Shown here: piece by piece, positions 24,534 to 33,171 of the stretch | Position numbering within the stretch: position 1 is the stretch's first letter | How the letters are laid out: the number at the start of each line of letters is the position of its first letter | Source: Myxococcales bacterium | Lineage (GTDB): Bacteria > Myxococcota_A > Bradymonadia > UBA7976 > UBA1532 | DNA: 64,000 bases | NCBI GenBank assembly: GCA_020633465.1 | Contig: JACKDN010000005.1 | Coordinates: forward strand, 186,001 to 250,000 | Direction of reading: 5' to 3' | The notes under the pieces: model-generated | Seen by the model: the letters and a program-made list of their open reading frames with translations, nothing else | What the model was told of the DNA's origin: nothing | Database searches by the model: none | Made by a program: the position numbers and the translations under genes

Positions 24534-25476
24534 CTGTCCAGCGAGGCCGAGGCCAACGACGCCCCACCGCCCGAGGGGGACACCTGCCCCTTCTGCCTGC
24601 AGTTCGAGGGGGTGGCCGCCGCGCGGCGCGCGGGCGAGCGCTACTGCCCCCTGTGCGGCGGCGACTGGGCGGGGACGGACGCGCCCGTCGAGGTGCCGGC
24701 GGCCTTCCGCAGCGCGCCGCCGGCTGACGCCTTCGGCGACGACGCGCCGGACGACGACACCGATCCCAACGTGCCCGGCGTCGTGGCGACGCGCGACGCG
24801 CCGCGCGCGCCGCGCCCCGCCCCAGGCGGCCCCGGACGCCCTGCCCGCCCGCCGCCGCCGCCCGCCACGCCCTCGGTGGTGGGCCCGGTGACCATCGCGC
24901 TGCTGTTCGGGCTGGGGCTGGCCGTCGCGGTGGGCTTCTTTCACGAGCGGCTGTTTCCCCGCCGCCCCGCCGCGCCGCCGGTCGCGCCGGCGCCGGTGGC
25001 GAAGGCCGCCGTCGCGCCGATCGCGCGCCCTGCCCCGCGCCCGAAGGCCGCGCCGCCGCCCGCCGCCGCTGCCTTCGCCCGCCGACGCGCCGGATCGGCG
25101 GGCCGAGGCGGTCGAGCAGGCGATCGGCGAAGCCATGCGCGGCGCCGACCGGGCCACCCGGGTGGAGGTGAAGGCGCGCGTCGAGGGCGGCGTGGCCTTC
25201 CTGCGCGGCGCCGTCGACAGCCGGGCGACGCTGGACCGGGTGGCCGCGGCCGCCGCGGACGTGTTCGGCGTGCGCGCGGTCGACACGCGCGGGATCGAGC
25301 TGAAGTGGCGCCGCCACACGGTGGCGCCGGGCGACACGCTGGTGGGGCTGGCGCGCGAGTATTACGGGGACGCCACCGCGTGGCCCCGCATCTGGCAGGC
25401 GAACACCGACCTGGCGCACGGCCCGACGGGCATCCGCGCGGGCACCGTGCTGGTGATCCCCACCGGCCCGCCCTGA
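24534..25476 (+). CDS. Zinc-ribbon, TM, BON and LysM protein, frame broken in linker
   Basis: Two frames join to give one sensible protein of about 313 residues. The first frame has an N-terminal zinc ribbon (CPFC ... CPLCGGDW), an acidic/Pro-rich linker, one TM helix (VTIALLFGLGLAVAVGFF) and an Ala/Pro linker. A one-base shift between about 25046 and 25075, inside a GCC-repeat run, leads to a second frame that is open back to there: AEAVEQAIGEAMRGADRATRVEV, a BON fold, then LysM (HTVAPGDTLVGLAREYYGD). Probable envelope protein anchored in the inner membrane, binding peptidoglycan through LysM. The best start is CTG at 24534, seven bases after GGAGGG; no ATG/GTG fits. Frame break could be an assembly error. 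Confidence 0.6.
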
Positions 25477-25545
25477 TCGGGGCGGCCTGCTCCCGCTCAC
25501 CCTGACCGACCGACGGGCGGGGCGATCCGACGTCGGGCCCGGTGG

Positions 25546-25551
25546 TATGGT
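25546..25551 (+). promoter_or_regulatory. -10-like TATGGT seven bases before ATG
   Basis: TATGGT lies seven bases upstream of the ATG at 25559 and no Shine-Dalgarno is present, which suggests a leaderless transcript. No clear -35. Confidence 0.35.
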
Positions 25552-25558
25552 CGCCGCC

Positions 25559-27118
25559 ATGAGAGACGCCAAGAGCTTCGGACGATCGGTCGCGCTGCGG
25601 GCGGCGGCGCTGTGTGTGGCGGCGCTGTGTGTCGGGGGGTGTCACCCCACCGGCGGCGGCGGCTCGACGCAGCAGGGGGACGCGGGCGCCGGGGGTCAGC
25701 CCGGCGCGGGCGGGCAGCCGGCGCGGGCGGGCAGCCCAGCGCGGGCAGTGAGCCAGCGCCGGCGGTGAGCCAGCGGCGGCGAGCCCGGCATGGGCGGCGA
25801 GCCCGGCGCGGGCGGCGAGCCCGCGCCGGCGGTGAGCCCAGCATGGGCGGCGAGCCCGGCATGGGCGGCAGCCCGGCATGGGCAGGAGCCAGCGCCGGCG
25901 GTGAGCCGGCGCCTGGGCAGCCAGCGCCGGCGGCGAGCCAGCGCCGGGGTGAGCCTGCGCCAGTGAGCCGGCATGGGCGGTGAGCCCGGCATGGGCGGCG
26001 AGCCGGCCGGCGGTGAGCCCGGCATGGGCGGTGAGCCCGGCGCCGGCGGTGAGCCGGGCATGGGCGGTGAGCCCGGCATGGGCGGGGCGCCCGCGCCCCG
26101 GCCGCCGCGCTTCGAGAGCCTGGGCGCCAACCGCCCCGAGGTGACCGACACCGACCTGGTGACCTTCCGGGCGTGGGTCGTCGACCCCGACGGCGATCTG
26201 ATCGGCGGCCAGCTGCGCACGCCGGGCGGCGCCGTCTACGGTGACTTCGCCCCGGACGCCGGGCCGGATCGCTTCGTGCTGACCCTCGACTGGGCCACCC
26301 TCGACGCCGTCGAGCCCATCGACTTCCCGCCCGGCGGCGACACCGCCCGCACCTTCGTCGCGGTCTTCGAGGACACCGGCGGGCGCACGGCCGAGCTGGA
26401 CGTCACCCTGACGCTGACCTGCGACGGCGACGCCCTGTGCGACGGCGCCTGCACCCCGCTCGACACCATCGACGACTGCGGTGGCTGCGGGCTGGCCTGC
26501 GCGGTGCCCGGCCAGATCTGCGCGCCCCAGGGCTGCGCCTGCCCCGCCGGCCAGGTGGCCTGCGGCGGCCGCTGCGTGGCCGCGGGCGACGGCGACGCCT
26601 GCCACCCGGTCCTCTCGGAGGTGCTGTACGATCTCGTCGGCGCGGACGCCCGCGGCGAGTGGGTCGAGCTGTACAACGGCACCGGCGGCCCCTTCGATCT
26701 CACCGGCTGGTCGTTGGGCGCGGGCGGCCAGGACTACACCTACTCGGTGCTGCCGCTCGAGGGCGTCATGCCGGCCGGCGCGTGCTGGGTGATCGGCGGC
26801 CCCGAACGGTCGGCCGGCAACGGCTTCCCCACCTTCGATTTGCTGGCCAACTTCACGCCCGACCTGCAGAACGGGGGCGCCGAGGCCGACGGGCTCGCGC
26901 TCTTCGACGTGCCGGCCGAGGCGCTGCTGCCCGACACCGTGCCGGTCGACGCGGTGGTCTACGGCGGCGACGCCAACACCAGCGGGTTGCTGGGCGCCGA
27001 CGGGAACGTGGCGCCGGTGATGGCGGGCGACGCCGGCGAGGGGCAGTCGATCGAGCGCACGCCCGCCGGGTGGCGGGTCACCCTGATCCCCAGCCCCGGC
27101 GAGTGCGTCGTGGAGTGA
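25559..27118 (+). CDS. LTD-domain lipoprotein with GGEPGMGG repeats, disrupted in the repeat tract
   Basis: The 5' part codes a lipoprotein signal (MRDAKSFGRSVALRAAALCVAALCVGGC). The 3' part, in the same frame from 25973, codes GGEPGMGG repeats, a beta-sandwich-like region, a Cys-rich segment (CDGACTPLDTIDDCGGCG and CACPAGQVACGGRC) and a lamin-tail domain (VLSEVLYDLVG ... GEWVELYNGTGGPFDLTGW). Between them the repeat motif hops among all three frames, leaving in-frame TGA stops at 25766 and 25964. Net frame is preserved, so the ancestral gene was continuous. Expected place: cell surface. The breaks may be indel errors or slippage in a G/C repeat; if real, the gene is inactive or phase-variable. 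Confidence 0.65.
25687..26091 (+). repeat. Degenerate GGC-GAG-CCC-GGC-ATG-GGC repeat tract
   Basis: About 400 bases of imperfect short G/C-rich units coding G-E-P-G-M/A-G in one frame at a time. Copies differ by single-base gains and losses, so the sensible frame changes several times. Located inside the LTD lipoprotein gene. Confidence 0.85.
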
Positions 27119-27137
27119 TCGGGCCGCCGGGCACGGA

Positions 27138-28175
27138 TCAGGGCCGCAGCGCCTCGAAGGTGCGCAGGTAGTTCAGCCCCAGCGCCTTGCGGATGCGCGT
27201 CTCGCCCCAGCCGCGATCGAGCATGTGCTGCACCAGCCGCGGATAGCTGGTGCCGCAGCGCAGATCCTTCGGGGGGGTGATGGCGCCGTCGTAGTCGGTG
27301 CCCAGCGCCACGGCGTCCTCGCCGCCGACGTCGATGACGTGCTCCATGTGCTCGACCACCATCGCGCCGTCGGTGGGCCCGCCGCGCCGGCGCAGGAAGC
27401 TGTCCTGGTACATGATGCCGACGACGCCGCCGGTGTCGGCCACCGCGCGGATCTGGTCGTCGTCGAGGTTGCGCCAGTGCTTCCGGACGCCGTTGACCCC
27501 GGTGTGCGTCACGATGAGGGGCTGGGTGGCGTCGTGCACCTCGACCGCGTCCCAGAACGAGATCGGGTGGATGTGCGCGAGGTCGACGAACACCCGCTGG
27601 GCGTTCAGCTGCTCGATCAGGCGGCGGCCGGCGGCGGTGAGGTGCTTGTCGCGGCGCAGGATCGAGACCGGCGCCGACGACGTGCCGTAGACCGCGTTGG
27701 TCAGGTGCACCAGGGTGACGCGGACGAGCAGATCGTCGGGCACCGCCGCCGGCCCCTCGTCGGGCACCGCCTGCAGCGCGTTGCCGCCCTGGATGGCCAG
27801 CATCACCGCGTGGGCGCCCGTCGCGCGCACGGCGTCGTACTCGCGCCGCGTGCGCGCGAAGGCCAGCTTGCCCTCGCTGCGCGCCACCAGATCGCGCAGG
27901 CGCTGCAGGTTGCGCTGGAAGACGGCCCAGCGCTTCTTCGCGCCGCGGAAGGGGTTGGTGGTGATCGACCACATCGCGCCGCTCAGCCCGCCCTCGAACA
28001 TGCGCGGCACGTCCAGGTGGCCGAAGAAGCGCCCGCCCAGGATGGCCCCTGGGTGCCGCTCGAGGGGGTCGTAGCCCCACAGGCGCGGCGGGATCATCGT
28101 GTCGATGTGCAGGTCGACCAGCTCGACGTCGCGCGCGAGTGCCCGCGCCTCTTCGCTGACGGTGGGTGCGCTCAT
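27138..28175 (-). CDS. M19 family membrane-dipeptidase-like protein
   Basis: 345 residues, ATG start, no signal peptide. Motifs of the renal dipeptidase family: DLHIDTM (metal ligands His/Asp), VMLAIQGGNAL in place of the usual ExG bridging segment, LTNAVYGTS, VDLAHI, VTHTGVNG (metal His), GVVGI and LGTDYDG near the C-terminus. It hydrolyses dipeptides with a di-zinc centre. The bridging Glu normally found in the IEG motif appears as Gln (AIQGG), so activity may be altered. It ends 19 bases from the convergent LTD lipoprotein gene and starts 52 bases from the divergent pncB. Confidence 0.88.
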   Translation of the reverse strand: MSAPTVSEEARALARDVELVDLHIDTMIPPRLWGYDPLERHPGAILGGRFFGHLDVPRMFEGGLSGAMWSITTNPFRGAKKRWAVFQRNLQRLRDLVARSEGKLAFARTRREYDAVRATGAHAVMLAIQGGNALQAVPDEGPAAVPDDLLVRVTLVHLTNAVYGTSSAPVSILRRDKHLTAAGRRLIEQLNAQRVFVDLAHIHPISFWDAVEVHDATQPLIVTHTGVNGVRKHWRNLDDDQIRAVADTGGVVGIMYQDSFLRRRGGPTDGAMVVEHMEHVIDVGGEDAVALGTDYDGAITPPKDLRCGTSYPRLVQHMLDRGWGETRIRKALGLNYLRTFEALRP

Positions 28176-28192
28176 GGGGCGGTTCTAGCAGA

Positions 28193-28221
28193 TTGCAGCC
28201 GCGCCCGTAGGCTGCTAATCC
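28193..28221 (+). promoter_or_regulatory. Promoter of the pncB unit
   Basis: TTGCAG (28193-28198) and TAATCC (28216-28221) with a 17-base spacer. The ATG at 28228 lies six bases after the -10, so the message would be leaderless or nearly so. Confidence 0.4.
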
Positions 28222-28227
28222 CGCAGG

Positions 28228-29637
28228 ATGCCGTCCGCCACGCACATCGACCTGTACCAGCTGACCTCGCTGGTCTCGCACTGGGACGCCGGCCTGGCCG
28301 CCGCCCCGGTCACCATGAGCTTCTTCAGCCGGCGGCTGCCGCGGGATCCCGACGGGGAGCCGGCGCGCGGCTTCCTGTTGTGGGTGGGCCTGCGCCGCTG
28401 CCTCGAGTGGCTGCGCGCGGCGCGCTTCGACGACGCGCACATCGACACCCTGCGCGATCACGCGATGCTCGGCCCCGCCCTGCGCGCCCGCAAGGATCTC
28501 ACCACCGCCCTGCGCGAGTGGCGCTTCACCGGCCAGATCGACGCGCCGCCCGAGGGCACGCCCCTGTGGGCCGGCCCGGCGATCTTCGAGGGCGAGCCGG
28601 TGGACGTCGACGGCGTGCGTCCGACCGCGCAGGCCCCCTACCTGGTGGTGCAGACCGATCTGCTGTCGGCGAAGCTGATCGAGACGCCGCTGCTGTCGAT
28701 CATCAACCACATGACGATGGTGGCCTCGAAGGCCGCGCGCGTGGTGGAGGCCGCCGGCGACCGCGCGGTGCTCGAGTTCGGCAGCCGGCGCACGCACCCG
28801 GAGGCGGCGGTGGACGCGGCCTACGCCGCCTACGTCGCCGGCTGCGCGGGCACCAGCAACGTCGAGGCCCACCACCGCTACGGCGTGCCCGTGCTGGGCA
28901 CCATGGATCACTTCGCCATCCAGGCCTGGGAGCGCCCGGGCGTGCCCCGCCACGAGAGCGAGCGCGCCTTCTTCGCCGCCTTCCACGCGGCCTACCCCGA
29001 CAACTCGATCCTGCTGGTGGACACCTACGACACCTACGGCGAGAAGACGGGCATCCGCAACGCGGTGGCCGCCACCGAGGGCAAGCTGAAGGGCATCCGC
29101 CTCGACTCGAACATCGACGCCGGCAACGTGCAGAAGGCGCGGCGGATGCTCGACGAGGCGGGCGCGCCGCAGGCGCAGATCGTCGTGTCCGGCGGCATGG
29201 ACGAGCACAGCGTGGCCGCCCTGGGCGACGCGCCGGTCGACGCCTTCGGGGTGGGCGAGCGCATCGTCACCTCACCCGACGCGCCGGTGGGCGTGGGCGC
29301 GGTGGGCAAGCTGTGCGCGATCGACGGGCGGCCGTCGATGAAGCTGTCGCGGGGCTCGGGCAAGGCGACGCTGCCCGGGCGGGTGCAGGTGTTCCGGCAG
29401 GCCGGGGTGGACACGGTGGCGCGGCACGACGAGACGCTGCCGGGCGAGCCGCTGCTGCAGCCGGTGTGGAGCGGCGACGCGCCGCTGCCCCTGCCCGGCG
29501 TCGAGGCGGTGCGCGACTACGCGCGCTCGGCCATCGCCGCGCTGCCCGAGGCGGCCCGCCAGCCCCGCGCGGTCGAGGTGCCGATCAGCGCCGGCCTGCT
29601 CGAGACCATCCGCGAGCTGGTGCGCGCCGATGGCTGA
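28228..29637 (+). CDS. pncB: Nicotinate phosphoribosyltransferase
   Basis: 469 residues from an ATG. DLYQLT near the N-terminus, VLEFGSRRTHPEAAVDAAYAAYVAGCAGTSN with the conserved Arg/His, VPVLGTMDH, LLVDTYDT and IRLDSN motifs identify the nicotinate branch of the type II phosphoribosyltransferases. Converts nicotinate, PRPP and ATP to nicotinate mononucleotide in NAD salvage; cytoplasmic. The gene overlaps the following formyltransferase gene by eight bases, so the two are translationally coupled together with a methyltransferase. A divergent dipeptidase gene lies 52 bases upstream. Confidence 0.95.
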   Translation: MPSATHIDLYQLTSLVSHWDAGLAAAPVTMSFFSRRLPRDPDGEPARGFLLWVGLRRCLEWLRAARFDDAHIDTLRDHAMLGPALRARKDLTTALREWRFTGQIDAPPEGTPLWAGPAIFEGEPVDVDGVRPTAQAPYLVVQTDLLSAKLIETPLLSIINHMTMVASKAARVVEAAGDRAVLEFGSRRTHPEAAVDAAYAAYVAGCAGTSNVEAHHRYGVPVLGTMDHFAIQAWERPGVPRHESERAFFAAFHAAYPDNSILLVDTYDTYGEKTGIRNAVAATEGKLKGIRLDSNIDAGNVQKARRMLDEAGAPQAQIVVSGGMDEHSVAALGDAPVDAFGVGERIVTSPDAPVGVGAVGKLCAIDGRPSMKLSRGSGKATLPGRVQVFRQAGVDTVARHDETLPGEPLLQPVWSGDAPLPLPGVEAVRDYARSAIAALPEAARQPRAVEVPISAGLLETIRELVRADG

Positions 29638-30505
29638 GCCGGGGCGCGCGCTCTACTTCGGCGATCCGCGCGGCGCGCTGGCGCTGCTCGACCGCGGCGT
29701 GACGCCGGTGGGCGTGGTGCACGGCCGGCGCGGCGGCCCGGGCTGGCAGCGGCTGCTGCCGCGCATCGCCGAACTGCCGCGGTGGCACACGCCGAACCTG
29801 AACGATCCCGCGGTGGTGGCGGCGCTGGCGGCGCTGCGGCCGACGCTGCTCGTGGCCTGCTTCTACCCCCGGCGCATCCCGCAGCCGGTGCTCGACCTGG
29901 CGCCCGGGCTGAACGTGCACCCGAGCGATCTGCCCCGCTGGCGCGGCCCCGATCCCGTGCACTGGGCGCTGCGCGCGGGCGACGCGGACACCGCGCTGTG
30001 CGTGCAGTGGCTGGCCGCCGGCCTGGACGAGGGCGACGTGCTGACGCGGGAGCGGGTGGCGATCGAGCCCCACGAGAGCGGCGGGCACCTGGCCGATCGG
30101 CTCGAGGCGCTCGGCGCCGAGCGCATCGCCGACGTCGCGGCGCGCGTGCTGAGCGGCGAGGTCCCGCCGGCGACGCCGCAGACCGGCGAGGTCACCTGGG
30201 CGCCGCTGGCCGATCCCGACGACCTGGAGATCGACTGGACGCGCCCCGCCGCCGAGGTGGACCGTCTGGTGCGCGCGTCGGCGCCGGATCCCGGCGCCTT
30301 CACCGGCATCGGCGACGAGCTGGTGGTCGTCTTCGCCGGGCGGCCGGCCGACGCGGGCGCGTTCGAGGTGCTGCCGCCGGGCACCCCCTTCGTGCGGGGC
30401 GGCGAGGCGTTCGTGCGCTGCGGCGAGGGCGCGTACAAGCTCACCCGGCTGCAGCTGGGCCGGCGCCGCCTGGGCGGCCGGGACTTCGCGAGGTTGCTGG
30501 TATGA
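29630..30505 (+). CDS. Formyltransferase-family protein (Fmt-like paralogue)
   Basis: 291 residues. The formyltransferase catalytic segment is present: LNVHPSDLPRWRGPDPVHWAL holds the Asn and His, and LDEGDVL the Asp. A C-terminal domain resembling the OB-like region of Met-tRNA formyltransferase follows. A standard fmt exists at 60033-60965, so this second copy probably formylates something else, for example a small-molecule or sugar amine. The N-terminus (ALYFGDPRGALALLDRG) is atypical for Fmt. It is coupled on both sides: eight-base overlap with pncB and ATGA overlap with the methyltransferase, suggesting a shared pathway that I cannot name. Confidence 0.75.
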   Translation: MAEPGRALYFGDPRGALALLDRGVTPVGVVHGRRGGPGWQRLLPRIAELPRWHTPNLNDPAVVAALAALRPTLLVACFYPRRIPQPVLDLAPGLNVHPSDLPRWRGPDPVHWALRAGDADTALCVQWLAAGLDEGDVLTRERVAIEPHESGGHLADRLEALGAERIADVAARVLSGEVPPATPQTGEVTWAPLADPDDLEIDWTRPAAEVDRLVRASAPDPGAFTGIGDELVVVFAGRPADAGAFEVLPPGTPFVRGGEAFVRCGEGAYKLTRLQLGRRRLGGRDFARLLV

Positions 30506-31674
30506 CCGACGACGATCCGGTGACCGCGCAGTACGCGCGCTGGCGCTACCCCGATCCGGCGCTGGGCGAGGCGGGGCGCACGGTGTGGAACGATCCGGGC
30601 GTGTACGCGGCGCTGTTCTGGCCGGATCGACCGCCGCCCGCGGTGCCGCGCATCCTGGTGGCCGGCTGCGGCACCAGCGAGGCGCCGGCGATGGCGCGGG
30701 CCAACCCGGGCGCCGAGGTGGTGGGCATCGACGTCAGCCAGCCCAGCCTGGACGCGGCGCAGACGCTGGGCGACGAGCTGGGGCTACGCAACCTGCGGCT
30801 GTACCGCCTGCCGATCGAGCAGGTGGAGTCGCTGGGGCGCACCTTCGACGCCATCAGCTGCGGCGGCGTGCTGCACCACCTGGCCAACCCGGCGCAGGGG
30901 CTGGCCGCGCTGGGGCGGGTGCTGGCCCCGCACGGCGTGGTGTCGGGCGCGGTGTACGGCCTGCACGCGCGGGCGGGCGTGTACCTGCTGCAGCAGGCGT
31001 TCGCCGCGGCGGGGCTGAGGCAGACCGAGGAGGACGTGGCGCTGGTGCGCGAGCTGCTGCCCGCCCTGCCCGCCCAGCACCCGGCGCGCGCCTGGATGGG
31101 CGCGACCGGCGCGCCCGGGCCGCACGACGCGCACGTCGTGGACGCCTTCCTCAACGCGCGCGACACCGCCTACGACGTGGCCGGCGTGCTGCGGCTGGTG
31201 GCCGACGCGGGCATGGCCTTCCAGGGCTGGTTCTACAACGCGCCCTACCACCCGGACGCGCTGCTCACCCCGCCGCACCCGCTGGCGACGAAGCTGCGCG
31301 CCCTCGAGGGGGCCACGCTGTGGTCGACGATGGAGCGCCTGACCACGCCGCTCGACCACTGCTTCCTGGCCTGCCGCACCGACCGCCCTCGGGCGTCCTA
31401 CGTGATCGACTTCACGGCCGCCGACCTGCTCGACTGGACCGTGGGCCGCCGCTTCCCCGACGGCGTGCGCCACCCGCCCATCCCCTACGATCCGCGCGAC
31501 ACGCTGCAGGACGCCCTGTACCGGCAGCTCGACGGGGTCAACCCGCTGCGCGCGTGCCTCGCCCGCGCCGGCGTGCAGGGCCCGCCCGACGAGATCGAGA
31601 GCTACCTGCGCGGCTTCCTGCGGCACCTGTGGCGCAAGGACGCGATCTACGTGCGGCTGCCCGACGGGCGGTGA
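30502..31674 (+). CDS. Class I SAM-dependent methyltransferase
   Basis: 390 residues; ATG overlaps the formyltransferase stop (ATGA). Rossmann motifs: ILVAGCGTSEAP (SAM-binding Gly loop), VVGIDVSQPSLDAA (acidic ribose contact), FDAISCGGVLHHLANP (motif IV-like) and ALGRVLAPHGVVSGAVYG. The N-terminal QYARWRYPDP is a short motif often seen in methyltransferases that act on amino-containing small molecules or proteins. The C-terminal 130 residues form a separate, unrecognised domain. Last gene of the pncB unit; it ends 19 bases from a convergent methyltransferase gene. Confidence 0.82.
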   Translation: MTDDDPVTAQYARWRYPDPALGEAGRTVWNDPGVYAALFWPDRPPPAVPRILVAGCGTSEAPAMARANPGAEVVGIDVSQPSLDAAQTLGDELGLRNLRLYRLPIEQVESLGRTFDAISCGGVLHHLANPAQGLAALGRVLAPHGVVSGAVYGLHARAGVYLLQQAFAAAGLRQTEEDVALVRELLPALPAQHPARAWMGATGAPGPHDAHVVDAFLNARDTAYDVAGVLRLVADAGMAFQGWFYNAPYHPDALLTPPHPLATKLRALEGATLWSTMERLTTPLDHCFLACRTDRPRASYVIDFTAADLLDWTVGRRFPDGVRHPPIPYDPRDTLQDALYRQLDGVNPLRACLARAGVQGPPDEIESYLRGFLRHLWRKDAIYVRLPDGR

Positions 31675-31693
31675 TCGGCGCGGGGTCGGGGGC

Positions 31694-32506
31694 TCAGGCG
31701 TCCTCGAGGTGCGTGCACATCAGCACCTGCGACTCGCTGTCGCGGGTCAAGGGACCCTCTTCGAAGTCGCCGAAGCGGGCGACGATGGCCAGGCCGCACA
31801 CCTCGAGCAAGAGCTCGAGCTCGGCCGGGAAGAAGTACCGGTGGGACAGCTGCAGGCAGAACTCGGCCGGCCCCGGGCCTTCGGGGTCGTAGCGGGTGTA
31901 GTAGAACCACATCTGGTTGATCTGCCGCACCGGATCCCAGGCCGACTGCTCGCTGTAGGTGTAGTGCGTGCGGTAGGTCGGGTGCTTGAAGCGCACGCCC
32001 GGGTAGCGCTTGAAGGACGGCCGGTTCAGGTAGTCCAGGTCGGCCATCAGCACGTCCATCAGGAACAGGCCGCCGGGCTCGAGGTGCTTCTTCACGCAGG
32101 CCAGCGCGCGGCGCGCGTCGGCCGTCTCGTACATGTGCATGAAGGCGTTGAAGGGGCAGCTGATCAGCGGGAAGCGGCGGCCGAGGTCGAAGGCGCGCAT
32201 GTCGCCCTGCACCAGCGTCAGGTCGTCCCGCCGCGCCTTGGGCAGCAGGGCCGCCTTCTCGCGCGCGTAGTCGAGCATCGTCTCCGACAGATCGAGCCCC
32301 AGCACGCGCGCGCCCTGACGCACGGCGCGCCGCGCGATGCGGCCCGTGCCGACGCCCAGCTCGAGCACCTCGCCTTCGGTGTCGACGTAGTGCTGGGCGT
32401 ACCAGCGCTGGTCGGCGACGCGATCCTCGTACTCGTGCTCGTAGTAGACCGCGTCGGCGTAGAACTCGGTGGTGCCCGCCTCGAGGTCGAAGTCGTCGTC
32501 CCGCAT
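31694..32506 (-). CDS. Class I SAM-dependent methyltransferase
   Basis: 270 residues. The ATG at 32506 is chosen because upstream in-frame sequence is non-coding leader and a promoter ends seven bases before it. Motifs: VLELGVGTGRIARRA (motif I), VLGLDLSETMLDYAREK, LTLVQGDMRAFDLG (motif III/acidic) and FNAFMHM, then HLEPGGLFLMDVLMAD. The C-terminal part is aromatic-rich. It is not part of the converging methyltransferase unit 28228-31674 and is likely transcribed alone. Substrate unknown. Confidence 0.85.
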   Translation of the reverse strand: MRDDDFDLEAGTTEFYADAVYYEHEYEDRVADQRWYAQHYVDTEGEVLELGVGTGRIARRAVRQGARVLGLDLSETMLDYAREKAALLPKARRDDLTLVQGDMRAFDLGRRFPLISCPFNAFMHMYETADARRALACVKKHLEPGGLFLMDVLMADLDYLNRPSFKRYPGVRFKHPTYRTHYTYSEQSAWDPVRQINQMWFYYTRYDPEGPGPAEFCLQLSHRYFFPAELELLLEVCGLAIVARFGDFEEGPLTRDSESQVLMCTHLEDA

Positions 32507-32513
32507 GGCCGCG

Positions 32514-32542
32514 AAACTAGGAGCTTGGTCGGCGGCCGTCAA
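32514..32542 (-). promoter_or_regulatory. Strong promoter, leaderless, for methyltransferase
   Basis: Minus-strand TTGACG (32537-32542) and TAGTTT (32514-32519) with a 17-base spacer. The ATG follows seven bases after the -10 and has no Shine-Dalgarno, so transcription should begin at or next to the start codon. Confidence 0.55.
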
Positions 32543-33171
32543 CGCCACATGAGGCGCACCCGGCGCGGGCGGCGGGCCAGCGCGTACAGCAGGCCGGCGG
32601 TGAAGCCGCCGAGGTGGGCGAACCAGGCGACGCCGCTGTCGCTGCCGATGCTGGCGGTGGCGTTCAGCAGCTGCAGCGCCGCCCAGACGCCCAGGAAGAC
32701 GTAGGCGGGCAGGTCGACGAGGAAGATCAGCGGCAGGGGCAGCAGGGTCTGCACGCGGGCGCCCGGGAACCACACCAGGTACGCGCCCAGCACCCCCGCC
32801 AGGGCGCCCGACGCCCCCACCATCGGCACCGGCGACTGCGAGTGGGTCAGCACGTGGGACAGGGCCGCGGCCAGCCCGCAGGCCAGGTAGAACACGAGGA
32901 AGCGCGGCCGGCCCAGCGCCCCCTCGACCGCGGGCCCGAACACCCATAGGAACCACAGGTTGCCGACGACGTGCAGCCAGCCCCCGTGGACGAACATGTG
33001 GGTCAGCCAGGTGGGGGCGGTGGCCGGGCTCAGCGCCTCGGCCGGCACCAGCCCCAGGTCCAGGCCGGCCGCCGGCTCGCCTCCGAGGAAGACGGCCGCG
33101 TTGCTCAGCACGATGGCCCAGGTGACGAGGGGCGCGGCGCCCCGCGGCACCTCGCCGCGCAGGGGGATCAA
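32539..33171 (-). CDS. Rhomboid family intramembrane serine protease
   Basis: 210 residues with about six TM helices. I chose the TTG at 33171, which overlaps the upstream kinase stop (TTGA), because the product then starts IPLRGEVPRGAAPLVTWAIVLSNAAVF, the usual rhomboid N-terminus; the longer in-frame form adds a basic tail that overlaps the kinase gene. Catalytic Ser lies in MVGASGALAG and the His in WFAHLGGF; the L1 loop motif HMFVHGGWLHVVGN is also present. Cleaves membrane proteins within the bilayer. Coupling to a histidine kinase suggests signalling-related proteolysis, but this is inferred from position only. Confidence 0.9.
   Translation of the reverse strand: MIPLRGEVPRGAAPLVTWAIVLSNAAVFLGGEPAAGLDLGLVPAEALSPATAPTWLTHMFVHGGWLHVVGNLWFLWVFGPAVEGALGRPRFLVFYLACGLAAALSHVLTHSQSPVPMVGASGALAGVLGAYLVWFPGARVQTLLPLPLIFLVDLPAYVFLGVWAALQLLNATASIGSDSGVAWFAHLGGFTAGLLYALARRPRRVRLMWR

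Noticed and set aside
25687..26091. Repeat tract as a CRISPR or origin iterons
   Set aside because: The units code G-E-P-G-M-G within a lipoprotein and have no unique spacers.
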